A DNA stretch of 64,000 bases from the NCBI GenBank assembly GCA_902782465.1, contig CACZNH010000005.1:124001-188000 (forward strand), in the 5' to 3' direction. Source of the stretch: an uncultured Bacteroidales bacterium (GTDB taxonomy: Bacteria; Bacteroidota; Bacteroidia; Bacteroidales; Muribaculaceae). Under the pieces are notes generated by a model. The model made no database searches, was not told the DNA's origin, and saw nothing but the letters and a program-made list of their open reading frames with translations. This document shows positions 25,466 through 33,584 of this stretch, piece by piece. Each line of letters starts with the position of its first letter. Position 1 is the stretch's first letter. Both the position numbers and the translations under genes were made by a program.

Positions 25466-28400
25466 ATGTATAAAATCGAAAATCATCCTATTCTTGACCT
25501 TCCAAAAGAAGAATATGTTGAATTCCAGTTTGAAGGGAGAACCGTTCGCGGTCAGAAAGGCAAAACCATTGCTGCCGCCCTTCATCAGGCAGGACTTATC
25601 GTGCACAGCCACAGCACCACGGGCCGCAACCGCAGTCTGGAGTGCGGCATCGGCAAGTGCGGTGCCTGCGAGATGCTCGTCGATGGCCAGGTGCGCCGCA
25701 TCTGCATCACCAGCGTTGACGGCGTGAAAGAGGTGCGCGAGATTCCCAAGGACTATATGCCCGAGGGCAAGGCCCGTGCTGCCAGCGAGACCAAGATTTA
25801 CAAGACCACGGTAGCCATCGTCGGTGGCGGCCCTGCCGGACTGGCATGCCGCGAGCAGCTCACCGCACTGGGCATCCCCAACATCGTAGTGGACAACAAC
25901 GCTACTGAGGGCGGTCAGTTCAATATGCAGACCCACCAGTTCTTCTTCTTTGAGAAAGAGCAGAAGTTTGGTGGCATGCGCGGTTTTGACATCGCCAAGA
26001 CCCTTGCCGGCGACAGCCACGACGGCATCCTGCTCAACAATACCGTGTGGGACCTGCTCGAAGGCCGCCGCATCGCCTTGAAGAACATCGTCACCCAGGA
26101 AGTGAGCTACATCGATGCCGACCATCTGGTGGTAGCCACCGGTGCCGTTCCCTTCATGCCCGTGTTTGAGAACGACGACGTGCCCGGTGTTTACACCGCA
26201 GCCGTCTTCCAGAAGATGATGAACCAGGAGCACACTCTGCTGGGCAAGCGCGTGCTCACCGTGGGTGCCGGCAACATCGGCTACCTGACCAGCTATCAGG
26301 CCATGCAGGCCGGTGCCACCATCAAGGCCATCATCGAGGGTATGGACCACGAGGGCGGTTTCCCCGTTCAGGCAAACCGTGTTCGCCGTCTGGGTATCCC
26401 CATCATGACCTCGCACGTGCTCATCCGCGCCATCCCCAATGAGGACTACACCGGCGTTACCGGTGCCGTGATTGCCGAGTGCAAGAATTTCCAGCCCATC
26501 CCCGGCACCGAGCGCGTGATTGACGACATCGACATCATCAACATCTGCACGGGTCTGATTCCCGACAACCAGCTGTTGGTGAAGGGCCGTTCGGTATTTG
26601 GCCGCAACGTCTATGGTGCCGGCGATGCCGTTCGCATCGGCGAGGGCACTAGTGCCGTGTTGCGCGGCCGTCAGGTGGCCTACGAGGTAGCTCAGGAACT
26701 GGGACTCCGCTATAACTATGAGGACTATCTGGAAGTTTCCCGCCAGTATATCGATTCGCAGCAGCGCCCCGTGCGCCTGCTCGACAAGCCCAACGCCCCC
26801 ACCGAGGAGCGCATGGCTGCGAAGCCCTATGTGCAGATTAACTGCTTGTATGGTTTCGCCTGCAACCCCTGCACCTTTGCCTGCCCACAGGGTGCCATCA
26901 CCAAGCCCACCACGTCGTCGGTTCCCGTTGTCGATTATGACAAGTGCATCGGCTGTATGCAGTGTGTGAACCACTGTCCCGGCTTGGCCATCTTCGGCTA
27001 CGACAAGCGCAAGAACGTGGCGTTCCTGCCCGTAGAATATGACGTGGAAGAAGGCAAGGAAGTCTTCCTGGTTGATGACAACGGCGCCAAGGTTGGCGAG
27101 GGCGTCATCGAGAAGGTGCTCAAGAAGGACAACAAGACCCATGTGGCCCGCGTCCAGGTCACCAAGGCCGATGAACTGAATCAAATCAAGGGCTTCATCC
27201 TCAAGGAGCGCTATCCCGAGCCCCTGAACCTGCGTCCCCTCACCAATCCCGAGGAAGGCAAGTCCTTTGTCTGCCACTGCGAGGATGTGGACGTGAAGAC
27301 CCTGCTCGCCCTGGTCGGCGACCGCAAGTATATCTCGGTGGATGAACTCAAGCACACCACCCGCATGGGTATGGGTCCCTGCCGCGGCAAGCGCTGTGTG
27401 TCGCGCGCCAAACAGATTCTGCGCGCCCACGGCATCGAGGTGACCGGCGACAGCACCCCGCGTGCACCGCTGGCCAACCAGGTCACCCTGGGCGACGTCT
27501 ATAACGGCGAGGCCAAGGAGACCTTCGTCTTTGAGCATGGCTCAGTCATTGAGAAGGCCGAAACCGAAATCCTCGTTGCCGGTGGCGGTATGGCCGGTAG
27601 TGCGGCATTCCGCTACTTTGCCGAGGCCGGTAAGCGCACTGTCCTGGTCAACTATGACCGCGGTTCGACGTGGCGCTGCATCGGCGGCGGACGTCCTGCC
27701 TTCTCCAACCCCGACATCAGCGACATCGCCATGCACAACCTGGAAATCTTCCGCGACGACCAGGAGCATTGCAACATCGACCTGAAGATGACCCGCTATG
27801 TCAACCTCGTGCACGATGACGCCACCTACCGCTCTCTGGACGCCTCACGCGCCTGGAGCGAGGCCTATATGATTGACCGCAAGGACTTCACCAAGGAGAT
27901 TTCGCCCTACTGGAATCCCAACGACAACATCTACAGCCACGCCCTGATTTCCATGAACTGCTGGCAGGCCACGCCGGGCCGCACCATCGAGTATGTGCGC
28001 AACGTGGGCAAGCAGCATGGCGGCGAGGTGCTCGAGGACTGCGAGGTGCTGCATGTGGAGCGTGCAGGCGACAAATACCGCGTGCTGGTGCGCCGCCACG
28101 ACAAGCACTACGTGGAATACACCTGTGACCACTTTGTTAACGCCATGGGATGGGGCTCGGAGAAGTTTACCGACATGCTCGGCATCGACACCCAGCTCTT
28201 CCCCGTCAAGCACCAGGCATTCATCACCCGCCGTCTGCCCAACATGGGTATCAACGGCGACTCGCTCGACATGATTATCGACCGCCGTCACTACAAGGGC
28301 TTCAACGCCGTTTACGGCCAGCAGTTCCTGCACACAGGCCAAATCATCGGCTGCGCATCGCCAGACTGCGACCCCTATGAGGCACGCCAGAACCTGAAGT

Positions 28401-28687
28401 ACAACAGCCAGGCCTTCCTCAAGATTGTGAGCGAGATGTTTGCCCAGTGGATTCCCAACCTGGCATCGGTCGGCTTCCATGCCGTTTGGGCAGGCTACTA
28501 CATCGAGCCGCGCTACATCATCGACCCCGAGGTGGGTCTGCTCACGGGTCTGCGTGGCCACGGCTTCATGCTCGGCCAGTACCTTGCCAAGCTCTATGTG
28601 GACAAGTATCTGGGCAAGCCCGTTCCCGAATACATGAAGGACCTCGCCATCGGCGGCAAGGGCCTCAGCGAGAACGCCTTCCAGTAA
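25466..28687 (+). CDS. Five-module FAD/Fe-S oxidoreductase (sarcosine/amino-acid oxidase-like fusion)
   Basis: 1073 residues. Modules in order: an N-terminal [2Fe-2S] ferredoxin with Cys60, 65, 68 and 80 (LECGIGKCGACEM...RRIC); an FAD/NAD oxidoreductase (VAIVGGGPAGLACRE about 116-130, a second dinucleotide site LTVGAGNIGY about 268); a ferredoxin-like 4Fe-4S pair (CNPCTFACPQG, then CIGCMQCVNHCPG, about 458-507); a BFD-like [2Fe-2S] domain (VCHCEDVD...GPCRGKRC, about 600-645); and a C-terminal DAO-type FAD domain (ILVAGGGMAGSAAFRYF, about 698). In other bacteria such modules are separate subunits (HcnABC, SoxAB, hydroxyproline/D-proline dehydrogenases). It probably oxidises an amino acid or imino acid and passes electrons along the Fe-S chain. 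No signal peptide; monocistronic with own promoter and hairpin. Confidence 0.85.
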   Translation: MYKIENHPILDLPKEEYVEFQFEGRTVRGQKGKTIAAALHQAGLIVHSHSTTGRNRSLECGIGKCGACEMLVDGQVRRICITSVDGVKEVREIPKDYMPEGKARAASETKIYKTTVAIVGGGPAGLACREQLTALGIPNIVVDNNATEGGQFNMQTHQFFFFEKEQKFGGMRGFDIAKTLAGDSHDGILLNNTVWDLLEGRRIALKNIVTQEVSYIDADHLVVATGAVPFMPVFENDDVPGVYTAAVFQKMMNQEHTLLGKRVLTVGAGNIGYLTSYQAMQAGATIKAIIEGMDHEGGFPVQANRVRRLGIPIMTSHVLIRAIPNEDYTGVTGAVIAECKNFQPIPGTERVIDDIDIINICTGLIPDNQLLVKGRSVFGRNVYGAGDAVRIGEGTSAVLRGRQVAYEVAQELGLRYNYEDYLEVSRQYIDSQQRPVRLLDKPNAPTEERMAAKPYVQINCLYGFACNPCTFACPQGAITKPTTSSVPVVDYDKCIGCMQCVNHCPGLAIFGYDKRKNVAFLPVEYDVEEGKEVFLVDDNGAKVGEGVIEKVLKKDNKTHVARVQVTKADELNQIKGFILKERYPEPLNLRPLTNPEEGKSFVCHCEDVDVKTLLALVGDRKYISVDELKHTTRMGMGPCRGKRCVSRAKQILRAHGIEVTGDSTPRAPLANQVTLGDVYNGEAKETFVFEHGSVIEKAETEILVAGGGMAGSAAFRYFAEAGKRTVLVNYDRGSTWRCIGGGRPAFSNPDISDIAMHNLEIFRDDQEHCNIDLKMTRYVNLVHDDATYRSLDASRAWSEAYMIDRKDFTKEISPYWNPNDNIYSHALISMNCWQATPGRTIEYVRNVGKQHGGEVLEDCEVLHVERAGDKYRVLVRRHDKHYVEYTCDHFVNAMGWGSEKFTDMLGIDTQLFPVKHQAFITRRLPNMGINGDSLDMIIDRRHYKGFNAVYGQQFLHTGQIIGCASPDCDPYEARQNLKYNSQAFLKIVSEMFAQWIPNLASVGFHAVWAGYYIEPRYIIDPEVGLLTGLRGHGFMLGQYLAKLYVDKYLGKPVPEYMKDLAIGGKGLSENAFQ

Positions 28688-28713
28688 TCGGAAGCCTTCC
28701 CTTTGACAAACAA

Positions 28714-28749
28714 GTTCCCCCGAAAGCCAAACCATGTTTTCGGGGGAAC
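28714..28749 (+). terminator. Strong GC hairpin after the oxidoreductase gene
   Basis: GTTCCCCCGAAA (28714-28725) pairs exactly with TTTCGGGGGAAC (28738-28749); the T-run after it is poor. Confidence 0.7.
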
Positions 28750-28859
28750 ATCATTTAAATTGGAGTGTAGTGAAGCTGTATCTATTATTGGCTACGATAA
28801 TCAGCAATAATGGGTATTTTATAACGTTAATAATTGTGATAGTTAATGTATGGCAAAAC

Positions 28860-29555
28860 ATGAAGCAGTTGACATACATATTGGCGCTGATACTAGTGCT
28901 CGGGGCAGTGGTCCCGGGGTGCCATGAGGCGCCCCGCTACGACGGCCGTCTGGCGCAGGCCGACAGCCTGATGCTCGACAAACCCGACAGCGCCTTGGCG
29001 CTGCTGGAGGGGTTGGACGGTGCCACGCTTGCCACCAAAGGCGACAGTGCCTACCGCGACCTGCTGCTGACGCAGGCACGTTACCGTTGCTACATCACAG
29101 CCACCAGCGACAGCGCCATCAACCGCGCCCTGGCCTATTACCGCGCCCACCCTAGCGAACGCGAGAAACTTACCCGCGCCTACATTTACAAGGGTGCCGT
29201 CATGGAGGAACTCAACCACCCCGATAGCGCCATGCTCTACTACAAGCACGCCGAAGCTGTTGCTGACCCTAGTGACTACTTCAACTTGGGATACGTGAAA
29301 AATGCGCATGGGCACATTGTACCGAGACTATTATTCAATGGACGGATATGACATTCAAAAATATGAAGAAGCTCTGGAATGCTTTAATCACACCAATGAA
29401 AAGCATTACCAACTGGTATGCAAAATTTGTCTAGCATCATTATGCCGATTGAATAATGATCAGAAAGCTCAAGACCTGTTGACGGAGTCCATGACTCTGG
29501 CGATGCAACTGAAAGATACCATCAACTATGCAGTCTGTCTCAAGAGCCTAACTGG
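28860..29555 (+). pseudogene. TPR lipoprotein remnant, frameshifted and truncated
   Basis: Starts MKQLTYILALILVLGAVVPGC, a lipoprotein signal, followed by helical TPR-type repeats (ADSLMLDKPDSALALLEGLD, LTRAYIYKGAVMEELNHPDSAMLYYKHAE). The frame breaks in an A5 run (29298-29302): with one A removed, ...NLGYVK reads straight into MRMGTLYRDYYSMDGYDIQKY in the next frame and continues to about 29550. There the text changes abruptly to a CotH-type sequence in the third frame. Complete relatives continue with more TPRs, a membrane helix and often a DNA-binding C-terminus, none of which is here. The single-base indel could be an assembly error or slippage; the truncation is independent of it. Confidence 0.75.
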
Positions 29556-30037
29556 CCATGTTCTATATCATTGGCGAAATGATGGACGACCTGGAGTACT
29601 TTGCAGGCAGTTGCTTCATGTACAAGCATCGCGGCGACACCACCAAGTTGATATTCGGACCGGTATGGGACTTCGGAAACGCATTCCAGCGATGGGCCGC
29701 CTATGGTGACACTGAGTTCAACAAATTCATCTACCAGCAGCCCACACCGTTCAAGTCGCACTGGATTGAGGAAATCTACAAGTTCCCCCGCTTCAGGAAA
29801 ACCGTGCGCCGACACTGGCGGAAATTCTATGGCTCGGGGTTCAATGGTTTGGATATCGACCGATACATCAACGACTTTGTCAACATGATCAAACCCGCAT
29901 TTGACGCAGACGTGACTAGATGGCCCCAATATGACATCGAGTACCAGAAATACGACTTCTCATTGTTCCTCCACAGCAAAATAGACTGGCTGCAGTCGCA
30001 ATGGGGTGATGAAACAATGGCGGGTGCTCCTGAATGA
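29556..30037 (+). pseudogene. CotH kinase-family protein, C-terminal fragment
   Basis: About 160 residues reading FYIIGEMMDDLEYFAGSCFM and KLIFGPVWDFGNAFQRWAAYG, the C-terminal part of CotH-like secreted kinases (the GPVWDFGNAF motif carries the metal-binding Asp). The N-terminal two thirds, including signal peptide and ATP-binding residues, are missing; the fragment is joined directly to the TPR remnant. The ATG at 29558 is probably just an internal Met, with no promoter upstream. The final codons also form one arm of the terminator at 30016-30050. Confidence 0.7.
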
Positions 30038-30050
30038 AACACCCGCCATT
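30016..30050. terminator. Hairpin shared by the CotH remnant and rubrerythrin
   Basis: AATGGCGGGTG (30016-30026) and CACCCGCCATT (30040-30050) pair over 11 bp. The left arm lies inside the last codons of the CotH fragment. Between convergent genes it can serve both strands. Confidence 0.6.
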
Positions 30051-30074
30051 ATTAGAATGTCTTGAAGTAAAGGT

Positions 30075-30626
30075 TTACTTCTTGAAGAAGCGGTTGTACA
30101 GGCCGGTGAAGCCTTGTCCGTGGCGGGCCTCGTCGCGGGCCATCTCGTGAACAGTGTCGTGGATGGCATCGAGGTTCTGAGCCTTGGCGAGCTTGGCGAT
30201 GCGGAACTTGTCCTCACAGGCGCCTGCCTCGGCGGCCATGCGTTTCTCAAGGTTGGTCTTGGTGTCCCAAACGACCTCGCCCAGCAGCTCGGCAAACCTG
30301 GCGGCATGCTCGGCCTCCTCAAAGGCGTAGCGCTTGAAGGCCTCGGCCACCTCGGGATAGCCCTCGCGGTCGGCCTGGCGCGACATGGCCAGATACATAC
30401 CCACCTCGGAGCATTCGCCCTCGAAGTGAGCCTTCAGTCCGGCAAGGATTTCGGGGTCAACGCCCTTGGCAACGCCCAGCACGTGCTCGGCGGCATAGGT
30501 TACTTCCTCGTCCTCCTTGAGTTCCTTGAACTTCTCGGCGGGTTGTTTACACTGCGGACATTTCTCGGGAGGCGTGTCGCCCTCGTGTACATAACCGCAC
30601 ACGGTGCAGATCCATTTCTTAGCCAT
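30075..30626 (-). CDS. Reverse rubrerythrin
   Basis: 183 residues. The rubredoxin-like Fe(Cys)4 domain is at the N-terminus ([20 protein letters not shown]), followed by a four-helix ferritin-like diiron domain ([43 protein letters not shown]), the order called reverse rubrerythrin. Such enzymes reduce hydrogen peroxide or oxygen to water in anaerobes, taking electrons from NADH-dependent reductases. The mini-rubredoxin gene lies 84 nt upstream on the same strand and may be co-transcribed. Confidence 0.93.
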   Translation of the reverse strand: MAKKWICTVCGYVHEGDTPPEKCPQCKQPAEKFKELKEDEEVTYAAEHVLGVAKGVDPEILAGLKAHFEGECSEVGMYLAMSRQADREGYPEVAEAFKRYAFEEAEHAARFAELLGEVVWDTKTNLEKRMAAEAGACEDKFRIAKLAKAQNLDAIHDTVHEMARDEARHGQGFTGLYNRFFKK

Positions 30627-30710
30627 AATAGTCAGTTAGTTGATGCTTGATTTAGATTAAGTTAAACAGATTATTGGTTGATGATTTACTCTTACTCGTA
30701 GGGGGAGGTG

Positions 30711-30824
30711 TCACTCGGTCACTTCCTCAAAGTCCTCGGGTCCAACGCCGCACAGCGGGCATTCTTCGGGAGGTGTGTCACCCTCATGGATGTAACCACA
30801 CACATTGCATTTCCATTTCTTCAT
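30711..30824 (-). CDS. 37-residue rubredoxin-like protein
   Basis: A short reading frame, [20 protein letters not shown] and on to [18 protein letters not shown], with both CxxC knuckles of a rubredoxin. It lacks about 15 residues between the knuckles compared with classic rubredoxin (about 52 residues) and instead matches the N-terminal knuckle domain of the rubrerythrin next door, of which it may be a split-off copy. Likely a one-iron electron carrier feeding the rubrerythrin. A -7 box sits about 47 nt upstream. Confidence 0.82.
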   Translation of the reverse strand: MKKWKCNVCGYIHEGDTPPEECPLCGVGPEDFEEVTE

Positions 30825-30870
30825 TGTCGTTGATGTCGTATTAAAGATTAATAATGATAGTTATCGCTCA

Positions 30871-30878
30871 CAAAGTTA
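30871..30878 (-). promoter_or_regulatory. -7 promoter box of the rubredoxin/rubrerythrin genes
   Basis: CAAAGTTA on the plus strand, TAACTTTG on the minus strand, upstream of the mini-rubredoxin start codon at 30824. Confidence 0.65.
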
Positions 30879-31022
30879 AAGCAAGAGTAAGCTACATTCC
30901 AAATTATTTTTCTTTTTTTTTGTAAAACAACCAAAACTATATACCAACAACCGAAAACACATCATATCCATCATCTAACAGCTATTTGCTAAAAGCTGAT
31001 TGCTAAAATCTAAAGAAACACC

Positions 31023-31172
31023 ACTTTGCCTCATGGCGAAGATAGGCGGCGCCTCGGATATATCCAAATAAATTTGGTATATCTCTCGGCTTGCACTACT
31101 TTGCCTCGCGGCGAAGATAGGCGGCGCCTCGGATATATCCAAATAAATTTGGTATATCTCTCGGCTTGCACT
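31023..31172 (+). repeat. 75-bp direct tandem duplication ending in a promoter
   Basis: Two copies (31023-31097 and 31098-31172) differing at two bases (AT versus GC near the start). Each holds GGCGGCGCC, an inverted repeat GATATATCCAAAT/ATTTGGTATATC with one base missing, and CTCGGCTTGCACTA. Only at the downstream copy does the junction create an intact TATCTTTG; the upstream one reads TACTTTG, one base short. Confidence 0.9.
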
Positions 31173-31179
31173 ATCTTTG
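31149..31179 (+). promoter_or_regulatory. Promoter of NAD kinase, supplied by the repeat
   Basis: TTG at 31149-31151 and TATCTTTG at 31172-31179 with exactly 20 nt between. Six bases separate the box from the ATG at 31186, so the mRNA should have little or no leader. Confidence 0.8.
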
Positions 31180-31185
31180 TCCCCC

Positions 31186-32055
31186 ATGAAACAGATGGTT
31201 ATCTTTGGAAACACTTATCAGGATGTCCCGTCTGCGCGGGTACTAGCGCTGCTGGACGCATTGCGCCAGCGTGGAGTGGGCATTGCCGTCGAGAAGGAGT
31301 ACCTGCAGTACCTGTGCGGCGACAGTGGCCGTGAGCGGGGTTTGGAGGCCTTTGAGGCGAGCCAGGTCCCCGATGCCGACATGGCGTTGTCACTGGGCGG
31401 AGACGGCACGTTCCTGACAACCGCAATGTGGGTATCAAGGCAGGGAATGCCCATCCTGGGCATCAACCTGGGGCACCTGGGTTACCTGACGGCCGGATGC
31501 CTTGACGAGGGCATGGAAATCATCGACGAGGTGATGGCGGGAAAATACCGCATCGAGGAGCGCTCGATGCTGCAAGTCAGCTGCGATGCAGTGGAGATTC
31601 CCCACCCCTGGGCACTTAACGAAATCGCCATCCTGCGACACGATACGTCATCGATGCTGGACATGCTGACGAGCCTGTGCGGCAGCGAACTGACCACCTA
31701 CCGCGGCGACGGCCTGATTGTGAGCACGCCGACGGGCAGCACGGCCTATAACATGAGTGTGGGCGGTCCCATCCTGGAGCCCACCACGGCCTGCCTGGTG
31801 CTATCGCCCATCTCGCCTCACTCGTTGACAATGCGCCCGCTTGTCGTGCGCGATGACAGCCAAATTGCTGTTCGCACCCACACGCGAGCGACGCACTACG
31901 AGGTGAGTATCGACGGTGAAGTCACCTTGTGCCCCACGGGCTCGGTGCTGACGATAGAACGTGCACCCTACTGCGCACGCGTCGTGCAGCTGCAGGGTAA
32001 GGACTTTGCCAATACGTTACGTCAAAAACTGCTCTGGGGTACCGACCGGCGATAA
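31186..32055 (+). CDS. nadK: NAD kinase
   Basis: 289 residues from ATG 31186. Contains the GGDGT motif (MALSLGGDGTFLTTA), NLGHLGYLT, the NE motif (ALNEIAILR), GDGLIVSTPTGSTAYNMSVGGPI and SPISPHSLTMRPLV. It phosphorylates NAD to NADP in the cytoplasm. Its promoter lies in the 75-bp tandem repeat immediately upstream and transcription should begin at or next to the ATG. A MITE-like inverted repeat follows the stop. Confidence 0.95.
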   Translation: MKQMVIFGNTYQDVPSARVLALLDALRQRGVGIAVEKEYLQYLCGDSGRERGLEAFEASQVPDADMALSLGGDGTFLTTAMWVSRQGMPILGINLGHLGYLTAGCLDEGMEIIDEVMAGKYRIEERSMLQVSCDAVEIPHPWALNEIAILRHDTSSMLDMLTSLCGSELTTYRGDGLIVSTPTGSTAYNMSVGGPILEPTTACLVLSPISPHSLTMRPLVVRDDSQIAVRTHTRATHYEVSIDGEVTLCPTGSVLTIERAPYCARVVQLQGKDFANTLRQKLLWGTDRR

Positions 32056-32065
32056 TGGGTTTACA

Positions 32066-32245
32066 TAAAAACAGGACGCTGTGTCATAATTGCTACATGG
32101 TAATATAACCGTGCTTTCGCACGGGAAAGCTTGTGCAAACTGAAGGCAAACGAGTTTACTCGATTTGCTGTAATTTGCTTAATTTCCCGCCTGCAGGGCG
32201 GATATAATCTTTGCAATTGAATTATGACACGCCCTCCTGTTTTTA
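32066..32245. repeat. MITE-like inverted-repeat element, copy 1
   Basis: Terminal arms TAAAAACAGGA...GTGTCATAATT (32066-32091) and the complement AATTATGACAC...CCTGTTTTTA (32220-32245). The first 36 nt after GACGCTGTGTCATAATT (including CATGGTAATATAA) match copy 2 at 40259. Inner GGGAAA/TTTCCC arms suggest a longer fold. No transposase inside. It fills the gap between convergent nadK and the glycosyltransferase and could also end transcription from both sides. Confidence 0.75.
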
Positions 32246-32262
32246 TACACGAATCTGTCTGA

Positions 32263-33405
32263 TTACTTCTTAAACAGTCGGCGGTGCATCAAGATTGAGC
32301 GGTAGATGTGAACCATGTGGTCGGCCAGTACCTGACTGGTGAAGCGCTCGCTATTCTCGCGGGCAGCCTTCAGGATAGCCTGAATCTTGTTCTCGTCCTC
32401 CAAGACATCGCTCAACTTGTCGGCTCCATCCTCAAAGTCAGTATAATAGATGGCACCCTCGCCGCCAAACTCCCTGGCCTGAGGGGAATCCTTGCAGATG
32501 ACAAGACCACCCGAGCGCTGGGCGTTAATCAACTTGTACAGGTCACGGATGCGCTCAGTATTGGGGATGATGACGGCCTCGGCCATCTTGCACACAGCGG
32601 TAAGGTCGGAATGATGCACCTTATCGACCTGCTTGAAACGGTGGAAGATGTGCAGGTTATGGGCCTGCTCCTTGATAACGTGGTCAAAATGGTTGGTGCG
32701 GTAACCGAGCATCACGATCGAAATCTTGCGGTTCCTGAGCTCGTGAAGCAGCTTCATGGCCTCCTCCAGGTTATCGTCTTTATCGAGACGTCCCTTGTAC
32801 AGGATAAAACGCTCGGGCAGACGGTATTTCTTGGTCAGGATATCATACATGTTCTCGGGCACAGAGTCATCGCAGCCGTCAAAGAAGCAGGGGTGAACCA
32901 CCTCGACGATATCAGGACTGACGTGATAGTGGTTGATGATGGTCTGACGGTCGGGCTCGTGCAGGGCGATGATGCGCTTGGCAATCTTGCACGCCTTGCG
33001 GGCACGACGCTGCATCTTCATGCGAATGAACCAGTTCTTGGCTGTCTTGTACAAGGGGTCGGTCATAGTGAAGACCGTGGGGAAACTGCCACCGGCAAAT
33101 CCCGACGGGATGCCGTCGTCGATGCCGTGGAAGGTGTTCACACCATGGGCCTTGGCCGACTTGACAATGCCAGTGTGCGTGTACCAGCGATTGGTATCAT
33201 GAATGTGGCTGCGCGGGAACTTCACGCGCACACCTTCCTCATTCAACAAGGCTGTAAGTCTCTTGTTCTGGTCATGGTCGGGGGAATAGAGAATATAATA
33301 ATTATCCGGATAGTGCTTTGCCAGAGCTTTAATAAGGATGCGTCCGTAATAGGAAGTATCATTATTCTCCATGACAATCTTGCGGCCACCGTAACCTACT
33401 ACCAT
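32263..33405 (-). CDS. GT4-type glycosyltransferase
   Basis: 380 residues with a GT-B layout. The N-terminal half holds SYYGRILIKALAKHYPDNYY and FHGIDDGIPSGF; the C-terminal half holds RFILYKGRLDKDDNLEEAMK (typical of GT4 after the hinge), then IPNTERIRDLYKLINAQRSG and a shifted E(X)7E-like region. It probably transfers a sugar from a nucleotide donor to a surface glycan or lipid. No glycan cluster surrounds it, so the acceptor is unknown. Own promoter, divergent from the DUF4923 gene. Confidence 0.8.
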   Translation of the reverse strand: MVVGYGGRKIVMENNDTSYYGRILIKALAKHYPDNYYILYSPDHDQNKRLTALLNEEGVRVKFPRSHIHDTNRWYTHTGIVKSAKAHGVNTFHGIDDGIPSGFAGGSFPTVFTMTDPLYKTAKNWFIRMKMQRRARKACKIAKRIIALHEPDRQTIINHYHVSPDIVEVVHPCFFDGCDDSVPENMYDILTKKYRLPERFILYKGRLDKDDNLEEAMKLLHELRNRKISIVMLGYRTNHFDHVIKEQAHNLHIFHRFKQVDKVHHSDLTAVCKMAEAVIIPNTERIRDLYKLINAQRSGGLVICKDSPQAREFGGEGAIYYTDFEDGADKLSDVLEDENKIQAILKAARENSERFTSQVLADHMVHIYRSILMHRRLFKK

Positions 33406-33465
33406 AATCTATCGTTGTTTTGTTATTTTTTAATGAAAAACCTGTTTGATAGTTGTTAAAACGTG

Positions 33466-33473
33466 CAAAGTTA
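33466..33473 (-). promoter_or_regulatory. -7 promoter box of the glycosyltransferase gene
   Basis: CAAAGTTA on the plus strand reads TAACTTTG on the minus strand, 60 nt upstream of the start codon. Confidence 0.65.
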
Positions 33474-33534
33474 CTACTTTTTTTTTGTACTACGGCTTTT
33501 CGCCCCGTTTTTTTGGGAAAAAGGGGGAAATCTT

Positions 33535-33565
33535 TTGCTACTTCCCTCGGCTTGCACTATCTTTG
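33535..33565 (+). promoter_or_regulatory. Promoter of the DUF4923 gene, sharing 20 nt with the nadK repeat
   Basis: TTG at 33535-33537, 20-nt spacer, TATCTTTG at 33558-33565. The 20 bases CTCGGCTTGCACTATCTTTG (33546-33565) are identical to the promoter end of the 31023-31179 repeat. Confidence 0.85.
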
Positions 33566-33584
33566 CCTTCAAAATTGTTGAGCT

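Noticed and set aside
25412-27538. 708-residue reading frame on the minus strand
   Set aside because: It is the antisense of the fused oxidoreductase; the composition (Ala, Gly, Leu, His, Val-rich, no motif) follows from GC-rich codons on the other strand.
28734-28859. Upstream extension of the TPR gene
   Set aside because: It begins within the hairpin after the oxidoreductase gene, and the lipoprotein signal starts at 28860.
32308-33459. 383-residue plus-strand frame opposite the glycosyltransferase
   Set aside because: The minus strand shows GT4 motifs and a promoter; the plus frame shows neither.
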